Below, piece by piece: positions 33,699 to 44,391 of a stretch of 64,000 nt of DNA. This DNA comes from Thinopyrum elongatum (taxonomy: Eukaryota > Streptophyta > Magnoliopsida > Poales > Poaceae), in the NCBI GenBank assembly GCA_011799875.1, contig CM022298.1:50478749-50542748 (forward strand). The letters run 5' to 3'. The notes under the pieces are model-generated. The model had not been told where the DNA came from. It ran no database searches and saw nothing but the letters and a program-made list of their open reading frames with translations. The position numbers and the translations under genes were made by a program. Numbering within the stretch: the first letter of the stretch is position 1; each line of letters begins with the position of its first letter.

Positions 33699-34829
33699 GC
33701 CCTCCCCGCATCTCCCCGAGCTCACCATCGCCTTTCCCTCACTCCACTAGCCCTTCCCAACCCCTTCCCCAAGTGAAAGAACATGCGGTGCCCCCATGTT
33801 TGGTTTTGGTAATTGATGACAATCTCTATGGACTAATGGTTGCCTTGAGTTATATTTGAAGGATTTGTCCATAGGCTTTTCTTGGAGTCCATTTGTTGGT
33901 TTCAAGGAGAGTTTGTGATGACCAAGATGCTATTCAAGGAATTACCTAAAGATTGGTCATGTGAGAGGTTGATCAAGACTAAGTCAAAGAGTGAATCAAG
34001 TTGATCAACACACAAAGCGTAGAAGATGTACCGAGGGGGACCAAGCGATCCCATGGTATGGTAAGCATTGTCAATTACGCTTTGTGTACTAACCCATGGT
34101 CTTCGTGAGAGTTCTTTGTGGGGTTAGGTTGCGGTGTGCAAGTTCAAGTGGATCATCACGAAGAGATCACATGCTTGAAGCTTGCCGTCCATTGTGGTGA
34201 CAATGGACTTGTGAAAATGTGCCAAAGAGTGGCTCACCCATAGTGGAGTATGGGGGAGCAATCAACTAGTCTTCATCGAGCGAACGCAATCAAGAAAGGT
34301 GGTCCAACTTGAGGGAGTCAAGATCGTCATCATCTATCTCAAGTGGACTTCTTGCAAGGCAAAGGTTTTCCCTTGATAGGTTTTATATTTTACCGGTCTC
34401 ATGGTGATAGTTTGGAGACCGGGTTATAGGATCGATAGCCGTACTATCAAGGGGGCTCTCAAGTGAGTAGCTTCATCGTATCGTTCGTCGAGAGCTCAAA
34501 CCATTGCATCCTTGCATCATCTTTCTTGATTCTTATTTGTATTTTATTTTGAGGTTTTAGATCTTGTGGTTATGTTCGTGACAAGCTCTAGTACATCGAA
34601 AATGAATTTCATATGCTTCTTCTATCGCGTTTTCAGTGTTGGAGGTTTTACCGGTCTTTTTCGAGGAAGGGTTCTCACCATTTTCTCATGGGACTTTTCT
34701 AATTTGATTCTTATTGATATTTCTACCAAGATTGTATTAGCCCATGTCGTTAGCTTTCCAACAAACTTGGTTTCATTGAATTCGGAGTCTGTTTGCAGAA
34801 GTTGTGGCAGTTTTGGTGTTCTGAAAAGG

Positions 34830-35170
34830 CTGCAGCGGTACTACCGCGGATTGGAGCGGATGTAATTTTTTACTACCGCTCCAGAGCGGTACTACCGCGG
34901 CTACTACAGCGGTAGTACCGCTCCAGACCAAAATCTCATATTAGGTCCATCGGTGGTAGGCACGGATGTATTTTTTTAGTACCGCTCGCTAGCAGTAGTA
35001 CCCCTACCCTTTGCGGTAGTACCGCTATCCCTAGCGGTAGTACCGTGAGGACTAGCGATAGTACCGCTCCGGCGGTTCTACTGGCCTTTTGCCTCCTCGC
35101 TGTTGTTTTTCAAAGGGCTACTACCGCCCTAGCGGTAGTACCTCTCCTTGGAGCGGTAGTACCGCTCTGT
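34830..35170. repeat. Cluster of near-palindromic GCGGTAGTACCGC motifs
   Basis: About ten copies of AGCGGTAGTACCGCT or its variants on both strands, mostly in pairs 20-40 bp apart. Confidence 0.85.
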
Positions 35171-35751
35171 GCGGGCTGTGAGGATAACGGTTGGATTTTT
35201 CCCCACCTATAAAAGGGGGTCTTCTTCCCCAATGGACCTCATCTCTTTAGCTCGTGTTCTTCCCCCATTGTTGACCTTCTTCGAGCTTGCTAACTCTCAA
35301 TCCCTCCAATGATTCTTGCTAGTTCTTGAGGGAAAAGAGAGAGGAGATCTAGATCCACGTTTCCACCAATCACTTTCTCCTCTAAGTGAGGGGAACCCCT
35401 TGGATCTAGATCTTGGAGTTCTTCGTGTTCTTCTTTCGTTCTTCCTCTCATTTTCCTCCCTAGCATTAGTTGCTTTGGTGGGATTTGGGAGAGAAGGACT
35501 TGGGCACTCCGTGTGCCCTTGCCATTGCATTTGGTGCATCGGTTTGAGTTCTCCACGGTGATACGTGGAAGTGAAGTTTGAGAAGCTTATTACTCTTGGG
35601 TGTTTGGGCACCCTAGAGCTTGTTCCTCTTGGGTGCCTTGGCGCCCTAGATGGTTGGTGTTGTTCGGAGCTCAATCATTGTGGTGTAAAGCTCCGGGCAA
35701 GCATCGGGGTCTCCAATTAGGTTGTGGAGATTGCCCCGAGCAATTTGACGG

Positions 35752-35850
35752 GTACCAGTGACCGCCCCCAAGGGTTGCCAAAGTGTACGGGTTCGGTGAC
35801 CGCCCCCAAGGGTTGCCATTTGTACGGGTTCGGTGACCGCCCTCAAGGGT
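35752..35850 (+). repeat. Three-copy tandem array, unit about 40 bp
   Basis: Units read GGTGACCGCCCCCAAGGGTT followed by GCCA and GTACGGGTTC, with one divergent copy at each end. Confidence 0.8.
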
Positions 35851-38697
35851 CCCTTAGTGGAATCACGGCATCTTGCATTGTGTGAGGGCGTGAGGAGATT
35901 ATGGTGGCCCTAGTGGCTTCTTGGGGAGCATTGTGCCTCCACACCGCTCCAAACGGAGATTAGCATCCGCAAGGGTGTGAACTTCGGGATACATCGTCGT
36001 CTCCGCGTGCCTCGGTTATCTCTTACCCGAGCCCTTTACTTATGCACTTTACTTTGTGATAGCCATATTGTTTCTTGTCATATATCTTGCTATCACTTAG
36101 TTGTCTATCTTGCTTAGCATAAGTTGTTGGTGCACATAGGTGAGCCTAGTTATTGTAGGTTTTGTGCTTGTCAAATTAACCACTAGGTTTATTCCGCATT
36201 TGTTCAAGCCTTAACCATAATTATTTTAAAGCGCCTATTCACCCCCCCCTCTAGGCGACATCCTCGATCTTTCACCAAGCTCCAGAAGCTCCCCTTTCCT
36301 CCGACCATCGCCATGGCCGCCGCCCCTGCCCTCTTCAATTCGAGTCGGGTGGAGCTCCTCCCCTCCTCCTTTCCACTCCGTAGCTCCCCCTCAACCTCCG
36401 CTAGCCGCCCCATCCACTCGCAGCATCTCCAGGGATCCTCTGCGCTCGTCTCCATCTGCGGCCGATGCCGTCGTCCACCTCGGTGGATGCCCCGCTCGTT
36501 CCCGAGCTCGTCGGCGGCCATGCCATGCCTGGACGGGACCGCCTCGCCCCGCTGATGCCGCCGGTAGGCCGGGCGCCGCCAACGGTGGCCCGTGCCGCCG
36601 GCTATTGCCGGCCGGAGCCGTGCCCCCCTCGGCCAGGCGCGGGCACGAGAGGAGGACGACGGCACGCCCCGCCCCTGCTCGCGGGCCCGGCTCGCCAGTG
36701 ACCCAGCCCCTTCCTTGTTTTTTTTAAAAAGGGGCAATAGCGAGTGGGCCGGCCCAGGTGGAGCAGCGACGCCCGCACGGCCCAGCCAGTGCCCAGGCGC
36801 CAGCCACATTCGGCCCAGCTCGGCCCAGGCGCATAGTGCGCTTTATCCTTTTCCAAAAAAAACTTCCAGGGACCTAGAAGTAAATACTTCTCTTACAGAC
36901 AGGTCCTTGGTAGTCCAACCATCACATCTTTTTGCTCGTAACTCCAATCGAGGTGAATCCAAAGCCCACGTCTTCGTCTCTTCGAGCCCGACATGTTGGT
37001 ATCATTTTCACTATGTGGTCCCACTATGGAAATGACCATTTTTCCCTTGTCCGTAAACAGCCCCCTCCGAGAGAGAACTGTTTCTAGCAGCCCCTTCCGC
37101 GACCATTCCACACTCCTTCCCGATGCTTCCTTCATCCCCAAGCAAGCCGCAACTCTCATCTGTATAATCGCATTGCAATGTCATAGTTTAACTATTCACT
37201 TTAACAGCAAGTATGAGTTATTTGTGAACCGAATTGGATTATACAATGCTTGAGTAAATTCTTGGATAGGTGACTACCATATTGAGTACCGGATTGTTAG
37301 TAACTAGTAGTTTACCCACTCGTTGATGCCATGATGTTGAGTTTACCGTCTATGATTATTCTGGATTTCATCCGGCAGTTCGTGGAGATGAGTTAGTAGC
37401 AGTGGCTTAAGCATACTGGTTACCGGGTTTCTAGGCGGATATCATTTTGACGTGGACTACTATATCGGAGTGTCAGCCATGAAAGAGATTATCCGGAGAT
37501 TAGATACTTCATGGTTGATCCAGAGTCACCTGTCCGGACTTATCCGTGCAGCCACATTTGCCAGTATGAGATGGCCTTGACTCGGTCTGATCGCGTGCTC
37601 TTTCACCGGTACTGCCCGACAGGGAAGGTTATGCGTGCGCGCTACCCTGGCCCGGTAGGCAGCGATAACCTAGTGAGCCCAGTTGAGTGATATGGTACCA
37701 GGTCCCCATTTGGGACAGTTTGTTAGCCACGATGGTGGCAGGTGTCACGCGGTGACACAGGGGCCACCCAGGGCAGGACTCCGGGGGAGGATGATTGCCG
37801 GTGGTACGATGGGAGAGTCACGGGTCAGGCGGGTTTCGTTGGAGCAACACTGGTCCACCCGAATGGGATCACGAGGTCAGGTGCTCCATGGTGTGGGTAA
37901 AGTGCGCAACCTCTGCAGAGTGTAAAATCTATTCGAATAGCCATGTCCACGGTATTAGACAGTCCGTCCAGACCTCTTTAGGTAGCCAACCATAGTAGTG
38001 ATAATGATGGAAGAACTCGTCGTAAGATCGGAAGTACTCGATGGATCGTGAGTATTCTAAAGGTTGTGAGGCAACCCGGAAGAGAGTAAGTTTGTCAGAC
38101 TTGCAGTGCAGATGGTATCAGGAATATGCTGTGTTAGCCATGGGATGGCTATGAGATGAATGGTCGGATGACTACATGATCTGGATTGGATTTGGAACAA
38201 ATTCAGATTGGATCCTGAGATTATTCGGAGTATGAATTAAACTACTTAACATGCTTTACCTTACTACAGTTATTTCAGTAGCTACCCTGCTATGATGTTG
38301 TCTTGCCTTAATGCTGATGTTTGCTGTGAGCTTGCGAGTACATTCAAAGTACTCACCTGGCGTGTCATGCCAGTTTGCAGGTCATGCCATGATTGCTTGC
38401 TTGTCGAGGATCCCGAGTTTGCGACCTAGGATACGCGTTCTAGCCAGAGTCCCTGCGGAGTGGAGTCCATCACCACCATCGTTGTTCCGCTGCCGAGAGA
38501 GTTACTCCGCTGTTAGCATAGAGCTACCCCGGGCAGGCGTAGTGTTGCCGTGCCGATGAAATCCTTGTACCCTTTGTAACCATATCCATTGTAATAAAGA
38601 GCTGATTTGTTCTATGCTAACAGTGCCGTATTCCAGAGGACTTGTCCCTGGGCTGGAATACGGGGCGTTCCGGTCTTCTCTGAGCCGGGGTGCCACA

Positions 38698-39938
38698 GGT
38701 GTTGGTATCAGAGCAGGTCTAGCTATAGGACGCGCGGTCTAGGTGCGAGCGTTAGTAACCGGTAGTACAGGATCCACTTGGTTTGCTGCACTTGTTTGTT
38801 GCATTTGATTGTGCATAGCATGCATATAGACTAGATATCTTATCACTAACGATGGATCTGGTGAGTGTAGGTGGCATCGGTTTCAATTCCCTACATGCGC
38901 TCTCCAGTTTGCATATTTGTTCCTTGGTGTGGTGTCATCTTCGTCCTAGCGGAGTGATGCCAAGGTGCTTGGTGGTGTCGATCACTAGCAATATTGATGC
39001 ACCGGTACCACACCAACTTATTCTCTTCAGCCACCCCTATTGTTTCTGTGATAGACAAGTTCTATCCCGGATCGTGCCATCCCTTTAGCCACTTCGACAA
39101 CCCTTACTGATCCTTGTTATCAGAAAAGGGCAATGCTTGCAAGCCTTTCTCTCCACCACTAACTCATTCCTCCACCTATTCTTTGGACATGTATGGTTTT
39201 ATTCCGTACACTTGATGATGATGTGGTCGTAACTTCTGTGTTTCGACCCCCGATCACCAAGTTCGTCCTCGCTACCATGTCCGTCCAGATGAAACTGGTG
39301 TTAAGCTTGTGTTTGGTGTAGCCTTGTTTACACCAATTTTCTTCCACACATTGATTCACTTTCGTGCACATCGCCACAGCATGTTAGACCGTAATACCGG
39401 AGTTCTTGCGTGATCTGTGTGCTTAAGTAGGAATGCATACTATTGATGTGGATAGCTGTAGAATGTGATATTGCTTGTGTGTGTGATCTTGCTGCTTTGT
39501 GTGCTTTTGTTTTAGTCGTTTCTTTTGCTTCTTTATTTGGGCCCTTGGTGTTACCTTATTTTCCCCTTATGGAAGTTGCTCACCGACCCTGAACCCAAAG
39601 AGTCAGTGAAGAGACAGTCATTTGGAAGCTCAGCTCAGCAATATGGAATTTTCAGCAGACTGTGTTATATCAGGAATATCAGGCCTGAATATAAATGATA
39701 TCCTGGCTAGATTGATTATCAGCATCAAGTATACATCAGTGCAACTATCACAGCAGTGATGATCAAATTAGCAAGAAGGCAAAGATGTGTGCATGATCCA
39801 CAGTGCATTCCGTGCCAAAGGTATGATTCATATACAAGGTTTGGGTCTGCTATGAGTACAATTTGAACTCTGCTATGTCTTGGAAGCAAGCCAGAGTGTG
39901 CTATGAACCAAGCACTCAGCAAGAAGGATAGCCGAATA
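38698..39938 (+). other. LARD interior, left part, non-coding
   Basis: Starts at the primer site and ends with GAATA (39934-39938), the left duplication of the Copia insertion. Frames are at most about 80 codons and show no gag features. Confidence 0.7.
38703..38714 (+). other. Primer-binding site of the LARD-like element
   Basis: TGGTATCAGAGC, complementary to the 3' end of initiator methionine tRNA, 5 bp after the left LTR end. This shows the element was once reverse-transcribable. Confidence 0.85.
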
Positions 39939-42054
39939 TGTAGGAGATATGCCCTAGAGGCAGTAATATCAGTTATTTTGTATCTCCTGGTTTGTAATGA
40001 AAGTTTATGATTCCATGCTATAACTGCAATGATTCTCGAGTCTACAATAAAACGAGGCTTGGAGGGAAACTCATGTGCACGTGTGGGATAATAAACGGAA
40101 AAATGTATTCGTGGTCAAGCCTCTTTGACTGGCTCGAGTATTGCATGATGATCTTGTTTTCCTGATCATGGGCATGTCTACGCCGGCAATTTTGAGGGCA
40201 CAAATTGTTGGTAGAACACTTGTGTTGAATCGACCCATTTTGATGTTATCCTATGAGATGCATTCGTCACAAGTTAATGGTTTATAACACAGAGAAGTTT
40301 AATGTTTGCATAATTCCTTAGACCATGAGAGTATCGAGTTCCTTCATACTTGCTTCGTGAACTTTGGGGTTTGTTAAACGTCATCCGTAACTGGGTGGCT
40401 ATTACGGCGGCTTACGGGTTCACGGAAAAGTGTGGCAAGTAATGAGATAGCTCAAGATTGGGATTTGCTCCTCCGACGATGGAGAGATATACTCGGGCCC
40501 TCTCAGTGTTACGGTATCCATCATCGTCTGGCCAGACACCTTGTGATTTGATCACTGGGATGCCGGAACACGGAAACGAGAAAAGAGAACAAAACCGGTA
40601 ACGAGGTAACTTGCATGATGGACAAATTGTTGATCCACAGGAATGTAATAAATCTCACCTTGGGTGTTTGTGACATATCGCGAAGCAACAAGAATAGCAC
40701 ACGGCAACTGGAGGTTCACTCGAATATTCATTCGTGTGGGTATAGGGGTCGATATGGGTGTCCACGGCTCCGATGTTGATCATTGATCGGAAGGGGTTCC
40801 AGGTCATGTCTATACTTCACCGAACCTATAGGGTCACACGCTTAAGGGTCATCTATCTGCTGAATACTAGACAGGGAGTCTGAGAGAAAGTTTCTGGAAA
40901 AAGTTTTTTTCGGAGACAGCGGAAAAGTTCCGACGAGAGAGGTCACCGGATGAGTTTCGGTGATACTGAAAAGTTGTTTCAGAGGATACCATAAAGTCAA
41001 ATTGGTTTTGGCACATGCCTGATAATTCTTAGAGGGTGCCAGAATCATTCTGGAAACTTTTGGGAATTTTCTGGAAGAAAAACCGGAAATGTTTCGGAGC
41101 TGCCGGAACCACTTCAGATGCTTTTCGCAGATGAAAATCACTAATCTGGAATTGTTCCAGAACGCGTTGAAAATTATTATGGTGGGTACTGGAAATGTTC
41201 TAAGCCCACATAAATATTTTCAGTTCGAACGGACGCTGAAAAATGTCGTCGTGAATAGTGAAAGTGCTTTTTGGGTTACTTTTTGGAAAGCCACTTGTTT
41301 GGGCTTTATCCCAAAATATCTAGGGATGACATGGATGGATTGGGAGGCCCTCATGGGGGCCCCCCAAGGGGTGTGGCCGGCTAAGTAGGTGGCTCCTCCT
41401 TGCAGCCCCTCTTGTTCCTTGTTTTCACCCTTAAACCCTTGGTGGAAGGACTTCATTCATGTGCTTTTGGGTTTTATTGTAAAACCACCCTACCCCTTGG
41501 GATTTCCTATAAATAGAGGTGGAGGGGCAGCCCTCCACACTCATCCCTTGCTCTCATACACATGCCATGCATTATCTGGCTTCTTCTCTCCCTCCCACGA
41601 AAAGAGTTTCGTAGAGCCGAAAGGCTGTCTGGGTTCCAGCAGGAACTAGTTTTGGACGGCGAAGCCCTGCCGGATAGCTGACACCGTATGTGTGCAACCC
41701 CATAGAGAGGTCGTAGTTTTGGTCTTTTGCCCGAGGGGCTGTTCGAGAGTCCTCCCGAAGGGCTGTCCGAGTCTCCGTTTAAGTTTCGAGGGTCTTCCCG
41801 AAGGGCTGTCCGCGACATCGTCCGGGGGACTGTCCGACCGCCTCCCGAAGTGCTGTCCGACGAGGGAGTACATCCTCGCGGTTGGGAGGTTGTAAATCCT
41901 AGCTGCGGGGATCTGCACCAATGATCTCCACCGAATCTTCTTCCGCTGCGCTTCGAGTTGGTACGGATCAGGTCAAACCTTGTATGCAGTCTCCATAGTG
42001 GTCCTGGGCGTGCTCGCTACCGAAAATTTTCGTTTTCTGTCGCGTTACCCAACA
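39939..42054 (+). repeat. Left LTR of the nested Copia element
   Basis: 2116 bp. Carries the TATA box at 41509-41516 and five CCCGAAGGGCTGTCCGA-type repeats at about 41730-41860. Frames shared with the right LTR (for example 41089-41388) are products of LTR identity. Confidence 0.95.
41509..41516 (+). promoter_or_regulatory. TATA box, left LTR of nested Copia
   Basis: TATAAATA in CCTATAAATAGAGG. It is the likely promoter for the genomic RNA. Confidence 0.75.
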
Positions 42055-42055
42055 G

Positions 42056-42069
42056 TGGCATCAAGAGCC
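42056..42069 (+). other. Primer-binding site of nested Copia
   Basis: TGGCATCAAGAGCC, an imperfect match to initiator methionine tRNA, immediately after the left LTR. Confidence 0.75.
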
Positions 42070-43439
42070 GTGCTATGCGTAGATGCAGGTTACGATCTAG
42101 AATACATGGAGATGTATGGGTATTGCATAATATAATTTTGGAGTAGATGAGATCTATTGCTGAAAATTATTTATGTGGGTGACAGATGAAATCTGTTACC
42201 CGACATTCTTGTTGCTTCCCTGGAATTTGCGTTTGCTCAATCTCGAGACAGCATGGTGGAATTTGACAAAGTTCTGGCAATCCGTGATCCTGATTGATCA
42301 TGGAAGTGCTATCAGTTCTTTGGGTTCTGCCATAGTCAAAAGAAAGATGAAATTCACAGATGAATGGGCATTGCAGATATGATCTGCATGGGGGTCATGC
42401 GTATGATGAAGTTTAGTATGGGGCTCGAGATTTAATTATCTCGTGTTTCATACACCCCGAGATGTTAATCTAGCAACTTGAATAATCATACTTGATGATA
42501 AAATGTTGGTAGCTGCGGTTTAAGTCAAAACCTTAGAAGCCACGTAAAATAAAATTTTGCATAAACCGATTAGAGGCGTCTAACTTGGTTTTGCAGGATG
42601 GTTTGCATGTGATGTGGTATAGCAATGCTCATATTCAATTTGATTATGTATGAGATGACTATATGATGTAATTAACATGACCTGCGTGTCATGATTTGGC
42701 ATGATGGCTGGAGCCATATGATTGCACTTTAATGACCTGCGTGTCAACCTTAAGTAATGCATTTATTTTATCCTGCTATGGAGATAGCAATATTATCTGG
42801 TGCATCAACAAGGTGGTGGCAATCTGTGCGAAGGTGAACACCGACGCGAATGCCGAAGACAAAGAAATGAAAGACTTCTCCGTCAGAAGGGGCTATACCA
42901 TGTCATGCTATTATGAATTGCCTGAGATGTTTATCCCTCTTGATGCACCCTTCTTGATTGCGCGGTAGTCGCTTTTTATTAGGGTGATCTCTCACTTCAA
43001 AATATCAAAGTAGTTAGTGTTCACCCAAGTGTAGCACCGTCTGTAATTCGTATCTTTTCGGGGTACGCCATGTCCACATGGGTACGAACGAATCGAGAGG
43101 AATGAGGCGGGTGAGGTCAGACCTCGCAGCAAGATCACTTGGTTGTCTTTGACGTTCAGGCAGGATCGTCCTGAGCTCGGAACACACCCATCGAAAGATG
43201 AACAAGAGTCACATGGAGATGTGATCGGCAAGTTTTCCTACCAATTGAAATTCTCGTCATCAGTGATGTCCACATCAATGGCGTTGAATCGAAGTGTGGG
43301 TCTTGTATCACTCATAATCAATTTTGAGAGATATTGATTTGAGTGGGAGCGCACTTTAGAATAAAATTGTTTATTCACTAGTGCTTTTTCATTATAAACA
43401 AAGTCTAAGTGAAAACTTGTGTTTTCCGTTGTAGATCAA
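42070..43439 (+). other. 5' untranslated leader of nested Copia
   Basis: About 1.4 kb without a conserved frame, between the primer site and gag. It is long, as in BARE/Angela elements, and presumably carries dimerisation and packaging signals that cannot be recognised by eye. Confidence 0.7.
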
Positions 43440-44135
43440 ATGGCTCGCAACACCGCGTTCAACTTAGGCCCGATGTTAGAGAAAGAGAAGTTAACTGTGA
43501 CTGGAAACAACTATGCGGACTGGGTCCGCAACCTGAGGATTGTCCTCAGGAGCTCTAAGAAACTGTATGTGCTTGAAAATGCTCTTCCAGCTAAACCGGC
43601 AGCAGAGGCCCCGGAAGATGAACAAAATGTCTGGGCCACTAAGGATGATGATCACAACTTAGTGCAGTGCCTCATGCTAGCTTGCATGAGTACAGACCTT
43701 CAAAAACGTTTTGAACTCCATAAACCCCATGATATGATCCGGGAATTGGATGCTCTGTACAAGGAAACCGCAAAGTCTGAACGATTTGATATCATGAAGG
43801 CTTTGATGGATTGCAAGATGGCTGAGGGTAGTTCAGTTGGCGAACACGTGGTCAAAATGATTGGCTATGCTGAAAGGCTTAAAACCCTGGAATTTCCACT
43901 TCCACCTGGCCATACGATGGACATGTTGCTTTCTTCACTCCCCCCGTCTTACGACGGTTTTGTATTAAACTACAACATGAGTGGGATGGAGAAGGAATCG
44001 GAAGAGGTGCTCGCCATGCTGAAAACTGCAGAAGGAGGACTGCGGAAAAATCGCAAGCAAGTGTTGCTTGTGAATAAAACCGCCAGTTTTAAAAAGAAAA
44101 AAAGGCAAGCCAAAGAAGGGCAAGGGCGCCGGTAA
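43440..44135 (+). CDS. gag: Copia Gag (capsid) protein
   Basis: From the ATG at 43440 the frame begins MARNTAFNLGPMLEKEKL, a start seen in BARE/Angela gag, and continues with the UBN2-type capsid core (YADWVRNLRIVLRSSKKLYV, LPPSYDGFVLNYNMSGM). It ends at a TAA at 44133-44135 because of a frame change in the A-rich run near 44095-44105. The zinc knuckle lies beyond, in the +1 frame. Gag would form the virus-like particle that packages the RNA. An in-frame ATG at 43419 also exists; 43440 is preferred on similarity. Confidence 0.85.
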   Translation: MARNTAFNLGPMLEKEKLTVTGNNYADWVRNLRIVLRSSKKLYVLENALPAKPAAEAPEDEQNVWATKDDDHNLVQCLMLACMSTDLQKRFELHKPHDMIRELDALYKETAKSERFDIMKALMDCKMAEGSSVGEHVVKMIGYAERLKTLEFPLPPGHTMDMLLSSLPPSYDGFVLNYNMSGMEKESEEVLAMLKTAEGGLRKNRKQVLLVNKTASFKKKKRQAKEGQGRR

Positions 44136-44391
44136 GACCGGATCCCAAAGCAACTCTAAGGGCGGAGCCAAGAATGAAACTGAGTGCTTCTACTGCAAGG
44201 GCACAGGACACTGGAAGAGAAACTGCAAGAAGTATCTGGAAGATAAGAAGTCCGGGAAAACCGAAAAAGGTATAATTGTTATACAAGTTAATGTCATTGA
44301 CGTTTTGCTTGCTGGCGAAAATTCTAAGTCTTGGGTATTTGATACCGGATCGGTTGCTCACATTTGCAACTCGATACAGGGACTTTAGAAG
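44097..44391 (+). pseudogene. Zinc knuckle and protease segment of Copia polyprotein
   Basis: In the frame of pol the sequence reads a basic linker, the CCHC knuckle CFYCKGTGHWKRNC (C-x2-C-x4-H-x4-C, RNA binding), and the aspartic protease active site WVFDTGSVAHIC with DTG at 44341-44349. A TAG at 44386-44388 ends it just before the pol frame. No ATG of its own is needed because this is the middle of a single polyprotein in intact relatives. Confidence 0.85.

Larger units (their letters stand above)
33774..36274 (+). mobile_element. Solo LTR nested in the LARD left LTR
   Basis: Starts TGAAAGAACATG at 33774 and ends GATCTTTCA at 36274, so the ends are TGAAAGA/TCTTTCA inverted repeats. CCAAG flanks both sides (33769-33773 and 36275-36279), a perfect 5-bp duplication. 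At 2501 bp it has no internal coding region and only one copy of the LTR start, so a solo LTR is the simplest reading. It carries repeated GCGGTAGTACCGC words (34830-35170) and a tandem GGTGACCGCCCCCAAGG array (35752-35850). Confidence 0.85.
32018..38697 (+). repeat. Left LTR of the LARD-like element (interrupted)
   Basis: TGTAACACCCTGG at 32018 to GGGTGCCACA at 38697. It contains a 2501-bp solo LTR at 33774-36274 plus its 5-bp duplication, leaving about 4174 bp. Frames such as 33407-33697 and 36313-36555 recur in the right LTR only because the LTRs are copies, and they are broken by indels, so they are not genes. Confidence 0.9.

Noticed and set aside
36204..36809. 201-codon open frame on the minus strand
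   Set aside because: It overlaps the end of the nested solo LTR and the LARD LTR, and the matching region of the right LTR (53319-53673) is broken across frames. It is a by-product of GC-rich LTR sequence.
32018..38697. Left LTR of the LARD being a separate element with its own interior
   Set aside because: Removing 33774-36279 restores a continuous match with the right LTR, and CCAAG flanks the inserted piece.
40842..41456. Conserved frames present in both Copia LTRs (also 48340-48954)
   Set aside because: Identity is explained by LTR duplication at insertion, not by coding constraint.
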